A stretch of DNA of 64,000 nt from NCBI RefSeq assembly GCF_900107625.1, contig NZ_FNQK01000009.1, forward strand, positions 88,997 to 152,996, written 5' to 3'. Every line of letters begins with the position of its first letter. Position 1 is the stretch's first letter. The DNA comes from Bizionia paragorgiae (GTDB lineage: Bacteria > Bacteroidota > Bacteroidia > Flavobacteriales > Flavobacteriaceae). Of the stretch, positions 45,028 through 54,039 are shown piece after piece. A model generated the notes under the pieces. That model worked only from the letters and a program-made list of their open reading frames with translations. It made no database searches and had not been told where the DNA came from. Position numbers and translations under genes: made by a program.

Positions 45028-47529
45028 TTAGAAATAAAAACCAAAGCTTCCAGTAACCCCAAAAGGTCTAGCATCTGGATTTAAGTTCTCATCTAAGTAA
45101 TTACCTCTAAAGTTAAAGTCGATTCTAAAAATTTTAAAGATATTCCCTACACCTACACTATACTCGTAGTAGGCTTCTTTATTTGGAGCGACATAGGTTA
45201 AGCCTGAGGCATTAATTAATCTATTTCCATCAGACACATTACCAATAACCCCTCTAAAGCCTACTATAGCCCTTAAATTATACTTTTTAAGCAATGGTAT
45301 TCTAGAAAATAAGCGTCCGTTAAAATTATGTTCTACGTGTAAAGTTGCATACTCATCGGTAACGAATTCATAATAATCCAATTGTGAAAAAGAGTTATAT
45401 ATTGAAAAATAGGTCTGATTTCCAGGTACCACACTCATTAAACCCAAAGGAACATCGCCATAGGTTTTACCTACTTCTACTGTAGTTGTTAATCGGCCAA
45501 AACCACCCAGTGCCCAAGGCTGTAAATATGAAAACTGAAGTTTCGTATAATCGAAATCACTATTCATAAACCCTTTATCTCCACGTGTAACTTGTGCAAA
45601 CAATTGTGGGAAATCAGAATTTTTAACATGGCGTTCTACCCCATACCCTGTCATTTCGCGGTTTGGAAAATACGATAGTGTAAACGCTGATTCATACTGT
45701 TTAACCTCCGATTTAGTAGTTGTTTGCGAGGCATCGGTATAATAATCTAGACTAAAAGTTGGCGATGCCGACTCTAATGTCCTATAGGTACCACTAACAC
45801 GCATTACAAAATTTCGTAAAGGCTCTACTTCTAAGCCAACGGTGGTTAAATTTACATTTGTTAACTTATCGTTAGACCCAGTACCAATAACAGAAGAAGA
45901 TGCTAAACTTCGTCCTAAAACATCGGTAGAAGTCGTTAGGCTCGCACCTATTTGTTCTACATCACGCCTATTTCCTCCCGAAATAATAAATCGTTTCTTT
46001 TTATCGATAAGCCATTTACCAGAAATACCGTATTTAAACTTATTATCTTTAAATCCGTATGCCGTGAAGCCTTCAACACGCCATAAATCATTCTGACCGA
46101 AATAGGTTCTTCCACCAGCTCGCAGTCTTACCCCTTCTACCTCATTATAACCAAAAGTAGAGAACACCGACCCGTAATCTAAATTCAATTCATCGAACTC
46201 GATATACCCCGAAGCTAAAATGCTCCCTATATTATAAAGCCGTTTAAACTTTTTTGTTTTTTTTAAAGAATCTAACATGGTGTACACCCCTTTTTCATCT
46301 TTACTCAAGGATTCCATTCTGTTTTCTTCCCAAAAAGCATCGTCTTGATTGTATAAATCTTCATCGAAACTATATACTTTCTCCTTATAAAATTTAGGAT
46401 CCTTTTTCTTATCAAACTCATAATTATTATAGAGGGTGGTTCGTTTCCCATAAATACCCTGAGATTTCTCCTTTTTATTAAAGGCAAAATCCGACATAAA
46501 ATAGTCGCGTTTAATTAGAAATACAGAATCGTTTAGCACCTCAAACTCTTGTTCTATATATATTTCCTTTACCCAGTTGATATTAGCACTTTTTGATGCT
46601 TGAAGATTAATATCTTTAATAGCAAACGTAGTATCGGCAACCCAAAAATCACCTTTAAAGGTAAGCTCATTTTTACGTCTTGGGTAATAAATAATATTAT
46701 AACACCATTTATTATCAATGTAAGCACTATCAGCTAACACATAGTTATAGGTGTTAATACCTGTTCTAGACAGCGGACTTGTAAAACTCTTATCGAAAAA
46801 TTTTAAATAATTATCATAGACATCAAATTCGGAGTACAAATCATCGATAAAGTCAATAATAATCTGATTATTACTAAAGCCGGAGTTCTTATTTCCTTTT
46901 AATATGCTTCGTTTTTCTTTAATAACATTATCACCATAAACCTCACTCGAAGATTCGTTTATAAATATAGGCAAGTAGGTTTTCCCAGTCACTTTAGAGG
47001 TATCGACTTGATCAAAAACAAACTCCATTCCCTTAAACAGCTTACTATTAATAGTTGCGCTATCTATGGTATTTAAATCAAATTCAACTTTCTCGTACTT
47101 ATCATATTTGTATTGCTTGTATTGCTTTAATCCGTTTTGACGCTTATTAGCCCATATTTTACGCAATATATCAATAGCAGGATTGTTCTTTTTGGGTTGT
47201 TTACCCGTTACAATAATCACTTCTTGTAAGGCGGCAACATCCTCCTTTAAAATAATATCAAAATTATAATTAACCTTTTTGGTTAAAGGAATAGTTTGCG
47301 TTTCGTAACTCACAAAAGAAATAATGACCGTATCATGATCACCGTCGTCTTCTAAATAAAAAGTTCCATTTTCATCGGAGATCGTTCCTATACTCGTACC
47401 CTGAAAAAAAACATTAGCATAAGCCACTGGCTCATTGGCTTCGTCATAAATATGCCCACTAATTTTTACTTGAGAAAAGACAGACCAACTGCCCAAGAGA
47501 AAGAAAAATGCTATTAATTTATAGTTCAT
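45028..47529 (-). CDS. DUF5686 outer-membrane protein with carboxypeptidase-regulatory-like domain
   Basis: This 833-residue protein has a signal peptide (residues 1-19, ending VFSQ) and an N-terminal carboxypeptidase D regulatory-like beta-sandwich (about 22-95; GHIYDEANEPVAYANVF, SDENGTFYL) that ends in the LQEVIIVTG linker. The large C-terminal DUF5686 region has a predicted beta-barrel of alternating aromatic strands, closing with GVTGSFGFYF. It resembles TonB-dependent proteins in its front part but lacks the plug. It is a typical Bacteroidota outer-membrane protein of unknown substrate. It lies downstream of pdhB on the same strand, separated by the pdhB terminator. Confidence 0.9.
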   Translation of the reverse strand: MNYKLIAFFFLLGSWSVFSQVKISGHIYDEANEPVAYANVFFQGTSIGTISDENGTFYLEDDGDHDTVIISFVSYETQTIPLTKKVNYNFDIILKEDVAALQEVIIVTGKQPKKNNPAIDILRKIWANKRQNGLKQYKQYKYDKYEKVEFDLNTIDSATINSKLFKGMEFVFDQVDTSKVTGKTYLPIFINESSSEVYGDNVIKEKRSILKGNKNSGFSNNQIIIDFIDDLYSEFDVYDNYLKFFDKSFTSPLSRTGINTYNYVLADSAYIDNKWCYNIIYYPRRKNELTFKGDFWVADTTFAIKDINLQASKSANINWVKEIYIEQEFEVLNDSVFLIKRDYFMSDFAFNKKEKSQGIYGKRTTLYNNYEFDKKKDPKFYKEKVYSFDEDLYNQDDAFWEENRMESLSKDEKGVYTMLDSLKKTKKFKRLYNIGSILASGYIEFDELNLDYGSVFSTFGYNEVEGVRLRAGGRTYFGQNDLWRVEGFTAYGFKDNKFKYGISGKWLIDKKKRFIISGGNRRDVEQIGASLTTSTDVLGRSLASSSVIGTGSNDKLTNVNLTTVGLEVEPLRNFVMRVSGTYRTLESASPTFSLDYYTDASQTTTKSEVKQYESAFTLSYFPNREMTGYGVERHVKNSDFPQLFAQVTRGDKGFMNSDFDYTKLQFSYLQPWALGGFGRLTTTVEVGKTYGDVPLGLMSVVPGNQTYFSIYNSFSQLDYYEFVTDEYATLHVEHNFNGRLFSRIPLLKKYNLRAIVGFRGVIGNVSDGNRLINASGLTYVAPNKEAYYEYSVGVGNIFKIFRIDFNFRGNYLDENLNPDARPFGVTGSFGFYF

Positions 47530-47544
47530 AGTATTGCTTTAAAC

Positions 47545-47583
47545 AAAAAAACTTCATCAACAATTATGCTAATGAAGTTTTTT
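47545..47583 (-). terminator. Intrinsic terminator of pdhB
   Basis: A 12-bp stem AAAAAACTTCAT / ATGAAGTTTTTT with a 15-nt loop sits between pdhB and the DUF5686 gene. Confidence 0.75.
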
Positions 47584-47601
47584 AACGTTAATCGTTTATC
47601 A

Positions 47602-48579
47602 TTATTTATACATCACCTTCTTCACAGCTTTAATTACTTCTTCATGATTTGGTAACCATTCAGCAAATAATGCAGGAGAATATGGCGCAGGTGTATCTGC
47701 CGTATTAATTTTTACAATAGGAGCATCTAAATAATCAAAAGCTTCTGCTTGTACAATATAAGTTAATTCTGTCGAAACATTTCCAAATGGCCATGCTTCC
47801 TCTAAAACTACCATGCGGTTCGTTTTTTTAACCGATTCTAAAATAGTTTTCTTATCTAAAGGTCTTACCGTTCTTAAATCGATAATCTCACAAGAGATAC
47901 CTTCTTTTTGAAGCTCTTCAGCAGCAATGTATGCCTCTTTTATAATTTTACCAAAAGACACAATAGTAACATCGGTACCTTCTCTTTTAATTTCAGCAAC
48001 GCCTAAAGGAATCGTGTATTCTCCTTCTGGCACTTCACCTTTATCACCATACATTTGCTCACTTTCCATAAAAATAACAGGATCGTCATCGCGAATAGCC
48101 GATTTTAAAAGACCTTTTGCATCGTAAGGATTTGATGGTACAACCACTTTTAAACCTGGAGTATTAGCAAACCAACTTTCAAAAGCTTGAGAGTGTGTTG
48201 CAGCTAACTGACCAGCAGAAGCTGTTGGTCCACGAAAAACAATAGGACATTTAAATTGCCCTCCAGACATTTGTCTAATTTTTGCGGCGTTATTTATAAT
48301 TTGATCAATACCAACCAGAGAGAAGTTAAACGTCATGTATTCTACTATAGGTCTATTCCCCGTCATGGTAGATCCAATAGCGATTCCAGCAAAACCTAAC
48401 TCTGCAATTGGAGTATCAATAACACGCTTAGCTCCGAATTCGTCTAACATCCCTTTAGATGCTTTATAAGCACCATTATATTCTGCTACTTCCTCGCCCA
48501 TTAAGTAAACGCTCTCATCTCTGCGCATTTCTTCACTCATAGCTTCGCAAATAGCCTCTCTAAATTGAATTGTTTTCAT
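47602..48579 (-). CDS. pdhB: Pyruvate dehydrogenase E1 component, beta subunit
   Basis: This is the beta chain of the alpha2-beta2 E1 enzyme that decarboxylates pyruvate with thiamine diphosphate. The fold is the transketolase pyrimidine domain (EYMTFNFSLVGIDQIINNAAK, FRGPTASAGQLAATHSQAFESWF) plus the C-terminal transketolase domain (DLRTVRPLDKKTILES, EEAWPFGNVS). The N terminus MKTIQFREAICEAMSEEM, typical of the subunit, supports the ATG. The alpha subunit gene is not adjacent. A TATTTTTGC box lies just upstream. Confidence 0.95.
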   Translation of the reverse strand: MKTIQFREAICEAMSEEMRRDESVYLMGEEVAEYNGAYKASKGMLDEFGAKRVIDTPIAELGFAGIAIGSTMTGNRPIVEYMTFNFSLVGIDQIINNAAKIRQMSGGQFKCPIVFRGPTASAGQLAATHSQAFESWFANTPGLKVVVPSNPYDAKGLLKSAIRDDDPVIFMESEQMYGDKGEVPEGEYTIPLGVAEIKREGTDVTIVSFGKIIKEAYIAAEELQKEGISCEIIDLRTVRPLDKKTILESVKKTNRMVVLEEAWPFGNVSTELTYIVQAEAFDYLDAPIVKINTADTPAPYSPALFAEWLPNHEEVIKAVKKVMYK

Positions 48580-48599
48580 TTATAACATTTTATTGAAAA

Positions 48600-48608
48600 G
48601 CAAAAATA
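48600..48608 (-). promoter_or_regulatory. Putative -7 promoter box for pdhB
   Basis: TATTTTTGC on the minus strand, an exact TAnnTTTGC match, about 20 bases before the ATG. Confidence 0.5.
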
Positions 48609-48790
48609 GGAATAAAACGAAACTATTACCGAAAGATTTATTTAAAATTTGTTATGCACGCATAATAAATATGTGAAATAAAATAATTAACTTCGTAACC
48701 TCAAAGAATATTAAATATAATAAAGCTAATTAATAGGCTTTTCGTAACTTATTAATTAGTTATTGTATCAATTTATAAACAAACAAGAAA

Positions 48791-49537
48791 ATGAAAATTT
48801 TAGTGTGTATTAGTCACGTTCCAGACACCACGTCGAAAATTAATTTTACAGATGGTGATTCTAAATTCGACACCAATGGTGTACAATTTGTAATTAACCC
48901 AAATGATGAGTTTGGATTAACGCGTGCTATGTGGTTTAAAGAAAAACAAGGTGCAAGTGTAGATGTTGTTAATGTTGGGGGCCCTGAAACGGAACCGACA
49001 TTGCGTAAGGCATTAGCGATTGGTGCAGATACTGCCATTCGTGTTAACACACCTGCGGTAGACGGTTACCAAGTTGCTAAAGAATTAGCCAAAGTTGTAA
49101 AAGATGGTGGATATGATTTAGTAATTGCTGGTCGTGAGTCTATAGATTATAACGGTGCAATGGTACCAGGAATGTTAGCAGAACTTGTTGATGCTAACTT
49201 TGTAACAAACTGTATTAGTCTTGAAGTTGATGGTACTAGCGCTAAGGCGATAAGAGAAATTGACGGTGGAAAAGAAACAGTTTCTACCTCTTTACCTTTA
49301 GTTATTGGAGGACAAAAAGGATTAGTTGAAGAAAGCGACTTACGTATTCCTAATATGAGAGGTATTATGATGGCTCGTAAAAAACCTTTAAATGTAGTTG
49401 AAGCTACTTCTGCTGAAACAGAAACGTCTTCTGTTAAATTTGAAAAGCCTGCTTCAAAAGGAGCGGTAACTTTAGTAGATGCCGATAATTTAGATGAATT
49501 AGTAAACTTACTTCACAACGAAGCTAAAGTAATTTAA
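48791..49537 (+). CDS. etfB: Electron transfer flavoprotein, beta subunit
   Basis: EtfB pairs with EtfA to carry electrons from acyl-CoA and other dehydrogenases to the quinone pool. The 248-residue chain starts MKILVCISHVPDTTSKI and has the AMP-binding GRESIDYNGAMVPGMLAE region and the ADNLDELV recognition-loop tail. The etfA gene follows 94 bases later on the same strand. A small inverted repeat (TTTTCG / CGAAAA) lies in that gap and could tune the ratio of the two messages. Confidence 0.95.
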   Translation: MKILVCISHVPDTTSKINFTDGDSKFDTNGVQFVINPNDEFGLTRAMWFKEKQGASVDVVNVGGPETEPTLRKALAIGADTAIRVNTPAVDGYQVAKELAKVVKDGGYDLVIAGRESIDYNGAMVPGMLAELVDANFVTNCISLEVDGTSAKAIREIDGGKETVSTSLPLVIGGQKGLVEESDLRIPNMRGIMMARKKPLNVVEATSAETETSSVKFEKPASKGAVTLVDADNLDELVNLLHNEAKVI

Positions 49538-49631
49538 TTCTAGTTTTTCGTTATTTACGAAAATACAATTATCAATTCATTATTAACACGTCGCCTTCCT
49601 AGTAGAGGTTTGCGATAAGAAAATTAAAAAT

Positions 49632-50594
49632 ATGTCAGTTTTAGTATATACAGAATCAGAAAACGGAAAATTTAAGAAAACAGCTTTCGAAGTTGCTTCT
49701 TATGCCAAAGCTGTAGCCGACCAATTAGGGACTACAGTAACAGCGGTTGCAGTAAATGCAGACGATGTTTCAGAATTAGGAAAATATGGAGTAGACAAAG
49801 TATTAAAAGTGTCTAATGCAGATTTAAAGACATTCAACGCAAAATCTTACGCTTCAGTTTTAAAACAAGCGGCTGAGAATGAAAGTTCAAAAGTAGTTGT
49901 GGTTAGCTCAAGTGCAGATAGCAAGTACTTAGCACCTTTATTGGCTGTAAACTTAGACGCAGGCTATGCCTCAAACGTTGTAGAAGTACCGTCAAGCACG
50001 TCACCTTTTACAGTTAAACGTACCGCGTTTACAAACAAGGCTTTTAACATAACAACTATTGATACTAATGTAAAAATTGTTGGAGTTTCTAACAACTCTT
50101 ATGGTTTAGTAGAAAATAGCGCAAGTGCAACTGCCGAAGATTTTGCACCTTCAGTTCCTACCTCTGGAGTTACTGTAGAGTCTGTAGATAAAGTAACAGA
50201 TAAAGTAACTATTGCCGATGCCGAAATTGTTGTATCTGCAGGTCGCGGATTAAAAGGTCCTGAAAACTGGGGAATGATTGAAGAATTAGCAGAGGTTCTT
50301 GGAGCTGCAACAGCATGTTCTAAACCCGTGAGTGATTTAGGGTGGAGACCTCATAGTGAGCACGTTGGTCAAACAGGAAAACCAGTAGCTGCTAATTTAT
50401 ATATAGCAATCGGAATTTCTGGAGCTATTCAGCATTTAGCAGGTATTAACGCCTCTAAAGTAAAAGTAGTTATCAATACAGATCCTGAAGCACCGTTTTT
50501 TAAGGCTGCAGACTATGGTGTTGTAGGTGATGCTTTTGAAGTTGTGCCAGCACTAATCGAAAAATTAAAAGCTTTTAAAGCAGCAAACGCTTAA
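49632..50594 (+). CDS. etfA: Electron transfer flavoprotein, alpha subunit
   Basis: This 320-residue EtfA/FixB chain has an N-terminal domain that packs on EtfB and a C-terminal FAD-binding domain with the signature VSAGRGLKGPENWGMIEELA, then SDLGWRPHSEHVGQTGK and IAIGISGAIQHLAG. The C-terminal INTDPEAPFFKAADYGVVGD motif is complete. It is encoded downstream of etfB as usual and is followed by a long inverted-repeat element before the next gene. Confidence 0.96.
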   Translation: MSVLVYTESENGKFKKTAFEVASYAKAVADQLGTTVTAVAVNADDVSELGKYGVDKVLKVSNADLKTFNAKSYASVLKQAAENESSKVVVVSSSADSKYLAPLLAVNLDAGYASNVVEVPSSTSPFTVKRTAFTNKAFNITTIDTNVKIVGVSNNSYGLVENSASATAEDFAPSVPTSGVTVESVDKVTDKVTIADAEIVVSAGRGLKGPENWGMIEELAEVLGAATACSKPVSDLGWRPHSEHVGQTGKPVAANLYIAIGISGAIQHLAGINASKVKVVINTDPEAPFFKAADYGVVGDAFEVVPALIEKLKAFKAANA

Positions 50595-50620
50595 TCACTT
50601 AGATTTAAGTTCTTAAATAG

Positions 50621-50733
50621 GGACTGTTTAAATTAGAAGTTTCAAATTATAGCTCTCTATAATGTGAAAAAATCAATACTAAAATTCACAATTATGAGTT
50701 TTGGAGTTGGTATTCTCCTAATTTAAACAGTTC
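50621..50733. repeat. 113-bp element bounded by long inverted repeats (MITE-like or structured RNA)
   Basis: ACTGTTTAAATTAG (50623-50636) and CTAATTTAAACAGT (50718-50731) are exact reverse complements 81 bases apart, and the match extends by two bases with one mismatch. Inside is a perfect hairpin ATTATAG-CTCT-CTATAAT (50646-50663) and a TGTGAA/TTCACA pair. A T-rich tract follows. It may be a miniature transposable element with terminal repeats, or a large folded terminator/leader between etfA and the nuclease gene. No clear target duplication is visible. Confidence 0.6.
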
Positions 50734-50751
50734 TTTGTTTTTTATAAAATT

Positions 50752-51366
50752 ATGAGTTTAGTTCGACTAAATATAAAAGGAATATCTTATAGCCAAACAC
50801 AAAATGGCGCGTACGCCCTTATACTTAACGAAGTAGATGGCGACAGAAAACTCCCTATAGTTATTGGCGCTTTTGAAGCACAATCTATTGCTATTGCTTT
50901 AGAAAAAGAAATTAAACCGCCTAGACCGCTTACTCACGATCTCTTTAAAAATTTCGCAGACCGATTTGATATTGTTGTAAAACAAGTCATCATCCACAAA
51001 CTCGTGGACGGAGTGTTTTTCTCTAGTCTTATTTGTGAACGTGATAAAATAGAGGAAATAATAGACACCAGAACTAGCGATGCTATCGCTTTAGCCCTCC
51101 GATTTCAAGCTCCAATTTTTACTTATAAAAACATTTTAGATAAAGCTGGAATATTTTTAAAAGTGGAAACAGATGAAGATAATCAGGACGATGATAATAT
51201 TCTTATTGAAGGCATCTTAAATGAAAATATTGATGTCGATACTACACCTGAAGACAGCTACTCATCTTTCTCTCTTGACGATTTACAAAATCTCTTAACA
51301 GAAGCCGTAAATAATGAAGACTACGAAAAGGCTGCCAAAATAAGAGACGAGATTTCAAAACGATAA
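50752..51366 (+). CDS. Bifunctional nuclease family protein (DUF151 with UVR domain)
   Basis: This 204-residue protein has an N-terminal BFN/DUF151 domain (about 1-130; LPIVIGAFEAQSIAIALE, RTSDAIALALRFQAPIF) and a C-terminal UVR motif (about 170-202; LQNLLTEAVNNEDYEKAAKIRDEI), a helical hairpin like that binding UvrA/UvrB or Clp partners. Some BFN members have been reported to have DNase/RNase activity; the role of this form in bacteria is uncertain. The NupC transporter gene begins nine bases on, so the two are co-transcribed. Confidence 0.9.
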   Translation: MSLVRLNIKGISYSQTQNGAYALILNEVDGDRKLPIVIGAFEAQSIAIALEKEIKPPRPLTHDLFKNFADRFDIVVKQVIIHKLVDGVFFSSLICERDKIEEIIDTRTSDAIALALRFQAPIFTYKNILDKAGIFLKVETDEDNQDDDNILIEGILNENIDVDTTPEDSYSSFSLDDLQNLLTEAVNNEDYEKAAKIRDEISKR

Positions 51367-51375
51367 CACATTATT

Positions 51376-53094
51376 ATGAAACATTTTTTTTTAGCTATAA
51401 CAGCTGTTTTTTTTGGGCTAAATATGTTAACGGCCCAAGACATAAATAAAACTTGGGAAATACAATCGTTACAAAATCAAAAAGGAGAAAACCTCATATC
51501 AGTCTCTGAAACTGATGTACTAAATCTAAATAATGGTGAGTTTGAATGGTCTATTGCCGAGAAAAACGTAAAGGCCTCAGGGGACTACTTCTATCAAAAC
51601 AACTTGCTTGTTTTCTATTTCAACACACCTACAGATTCCATTCAGAAATATAAGATTTCCGAACTTACAGATTCGACTTTAGTCTTTAAACAAAAAGACA
51701 TTACCTACACTTTACAAGATCAAAATAGCTTCCAAGAAGAAATCGTAACGCCATCAGAAACGATCGAGAATGAAGCTATAATAAGCAGTCAAGGGTTTTC
51801 ATTTACCAGTTTATGGCGTGGTGCTGTAGGTATGGTATCATTAATCTTTATAGCTTTCCTATTTAGTAGTAACCGAAAAGCAATCGACTGGAAAATAGTT
51901 GGTTTCGGACTCCTATTCCAACTCATTATTGCTATTGGTGTATTAAAAGTACCATTTATAAAAAATGTTTTCGAATTTATTGGGAGTCTATTTATTAGCG
52001 TTCTCGATTTTACTCGTGCTGGTAGTCAGTTTTTATTCGACGGACTGGTTATGGATATGGATACGTTCGGATTCATTTTCGCCTTTCAAGTACTACCAAC
52101 AATTATTTTTTTCTCGGCATTAACCTCCCTACTATTCTACTTAGGAATCATTCAAAAAGTAGTAAAAGCTATGGCTTGGGCTTTATCTAAAGTGCTTAAA
52201 ATTTCGGGAGCAGAAAGCTTAAGTGTAGCTGGAAATATATTTTTAGGACAAACGGAAGCACCGCTTCTTATTAAAGCCTATTTAGAGAAAATGAACAAGT
52301 CCGAAATTCTTCTTGTTATGATTGGAGGAATGGCGACAGTAGCAGGTGCTGTATTAGCAGCCTATATTGGCTTTTTAGGTGGTGAAGATGAAGCCTTGCG
52401 CTTGTTCTATGCAAAACACCTTTTAGCCGCCTCAGTAATGGCCGCTCCTGGAGCTATTGTGATTTCTAAAATTCTTTATCCACAAACGGAAGACATAGAT
52501 ACAGACGTTAATGTATCTCAAGATAAAATAGGTTCGAATATTCTAGACGCTATTGCAAATGGTACTACCGAAGGGTTACGTCTCGCTGTAAACGTTGGAG
52601 CCATGCTATTGGTATTTGTCGCTTTTATTGCCATGTTAAATGGTATATTAGGTTGGGTTGGAGAAGTTACCACATTAAACAGTTGGGTTTCTAACAATAC
52701 CCCCTATCCTAAAGTATCTTTAGAGTTAATTTTAGGGTACATCTTTGCACCTCTTATGTGGTTAATAGGAGTCGCTAGAGAAGACATGGCGCTTATGGGA
52801 CAGTTATTGGGAATCAAACTTGCTGCTAGCGAATTTGTCGGATATATACAATTGGCCGAATTAAAGGATATTACTAGTGTAACTCACCTAAAATTTGAAA
52901 AATCAATTATTATGGCGACCTATATGCTATGTGGTTTTGCTAATTTTGCCTCTATTGGAATACAAATTGGAGGGATTGGATCTTTAGCCCCTGGACAACG
53001 TAAAACCTTATCTAAATTCGGAATGAAAGCATTAATTGGAGGTACAATCGCTTCGTTAATTTCTGCTACCATTGCAGGGATGATAATAGGCTAA
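51376..53094 (+). CDS. NupC-type nucleoside transporter with N-terminal lipocalin-like domain
   Basis: This 572-residue inner-membrane protein is a concentrative nucleoside transporter (Na+- or H+-coupled). The core has gate and nucleoside-binding motifs such as GNIFLGQTEAPLLIKAYL, GGMATVAGAVLAAYIG and FANFASIGIQIGGIGSLAPGQR. Before the transporter lies a signal peptide (1-20) and about 110 residues of beta-rich, lipocalin-like sequence (INKTWEIQSLQNQKGENLI, FEWSIAEKNVKASGDYFY) that would sit in the periplasm. thyA follows, so salvage and thymidylate synthesis genes are neighbours. Confidence 0.92.
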   Translation: MKHFFLAITAVFFGLNMLTAQDINKTWEIQSLQNQKGENLISVSETDVLNLNNGEFEWSIAEKNVKASGDYFYQNNLLVFYFNTPTDSIQKYKISELTDSTLVFKQKDITYTLQDQNSFQEEIVTPSETIENEAIISSQGFSFTSLWRGAVGMVSLIFIAFLFSSNRKAIDWKIVGFGLLFQLIIAIGVLKVPFIKNVFEFIGSLFISVLDFTRAGSQFLFDGLVMDMDTFGFIFAFQVLPTIIFFSALTSLLFYLGIIQKVVKAMAWALSKVLKISGAESLSVAGNIFLGQTEAPLLIKAYLEKMNKSEILLVMIGGMATVAGAVLAAYIGFLGGEDEALRLFYAKHLLAASVMAAPGAIVISKILYPQTEDIDTDVNVSQDKIGSNILDAIANGTTEGLRLAVNVGAMLLVFVAFIAMLNGILGWVGEVTTLNSWVSNNTPYPKVSLELILGYIFAPLMWLIGVAREDMALMGQLLGIKLAASEFVGYIQLAELKDITSVTHLKFEKSIIMATYMLCGFANFASIGIQIGGIGSLAPGQRKTLSKFGMKALIGGTIASLISATIAGMIIG

Positions 53095-53125
53095 ACGCCA
53101 TAAGTAAGCATTACAGTTATTTTAT

Positions 53126-53143
53126 TTATTTTTACAGCGTAAA
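53126..53143 (+). promoter_or_regulatory. Putative promoter box of thyA (TATTTTTAC variant)
   Basis: TTATTTTTACAGCGTAAA contains a TAnnTTTAC variant of the -7 box. An almost identical 18-mer precedes fabD. Confidence 0.4.
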
Positions 53144-53198
53144 TAGCATTCTTATAATAGTCTGAGAATTTTAATTATCGCGATCACGCATTAGTATT

Positions 53199-54023
53199 AT
53201 GAAACAATATCACGACTTAGTAAATCACGTATTTGAGCAAGGAAATGAAAAAGGAGACCGCACAGGAACGGGCACTAAAAGTGTGTTCGGCTACCAAATG
53301 CGCTTTGATTTAAGTGAAGGTTTCCCAATGGTTACCACAAAAAAACTTCATTTAAAATCCATTATTTACGAGCTGTTATGGTTTCTAAAAGGCGATACAA
53401 ACATTAACTATTTAAATGATAATGGCGTACGCATATGGAATGAATGGGCGGACGAAAATGGTGATTTAGGACCTGTTTACGGGCACCAATGGAGGAATTG
53501 GAATAATGACGAAATTGATCAAATTGCAGAGGTCGTTGAAGCGCTAAAAACCAATCCGAATAGTAGACGAATGCTAGTTTCTGCTTGGAATCCTTCAGTC
53601 TTACCAGATACCTCAAAATCCTTTAGTGAAAATGTTGCTAATGGGAAGGCCGCTTTACCCCCATGTCATGCCTTTTTTCAGTTTTATGTTGCCGATGGAA
53701 AACTATCTTGTCAGCTCTACCAACGTAGTGCCGATATTTTTTTAGGCGTTCCTTTTAATATTGCTTCTTACGCCTTATTTACAATGATGATGGCTCAAGT
53801 TTGCGGTTATGAAGCAGGAGATTTTATTCACACCTTTGGTGATGCTCATATTTACAACAACCATAAAGAGCAGCTAGAATTACAACTGTCTCGCGAATTG
53901 CGACCATTACCAAAAATGAAAATTAATCCGAAAGTCACCAATATATTTGACTTTACTTTTGATGACTTCACCCTAGAAGACTATAATCCGCACCCACACA
54001 TTAAAGGTGTTGTAGCAGTATAG
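53199..54023 (+). CDS. thyA: Thymidylate synthase
   Basis: ThyA methylates dUMP to dTMP with methylene-tetrahydrofolate, releasing dihydrofolate. The nucleophile is Cys156 in [11 protein letters not shown], and the dUMP-binding [18 protein letters not shown] follows. The N terminus [26 protein letters not shown] is typical. At 274 residues it is a little longer than E. coli ThyA through a short insertion (about 131-148, [13 protein letters not shown]). The dihydrofolate reductase that recycles its product is encoded two genes downstream. Confidence 0.97.
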   Translation: MKQYHDLVNHVFEQGNEKGDRTGTGTKSVFGYQMRFDLSEGFPMVTTKKLHLKSIIYELLWFLKGDTNINYLNDNGVRIWNEWADENGDLGPVYGHQWRNWNNDEIDQIAEVVEALKTNPNSRRMLVSAWNPSVLPDTSKSFSENVANGKAALPPCHAFFQFYVADGKLSCQLYQRSADIFLGVPFNIASYALFTMMMAQVCGYEAGDFIHTFGDAHIYNNHKEQLELQLSRELRPLPKMKINPKVTNIFDFTFDDFTLEDYNPHPHIKGVVAV

Positions 54024-54039
54024 TCCTATTAAAACAGGT

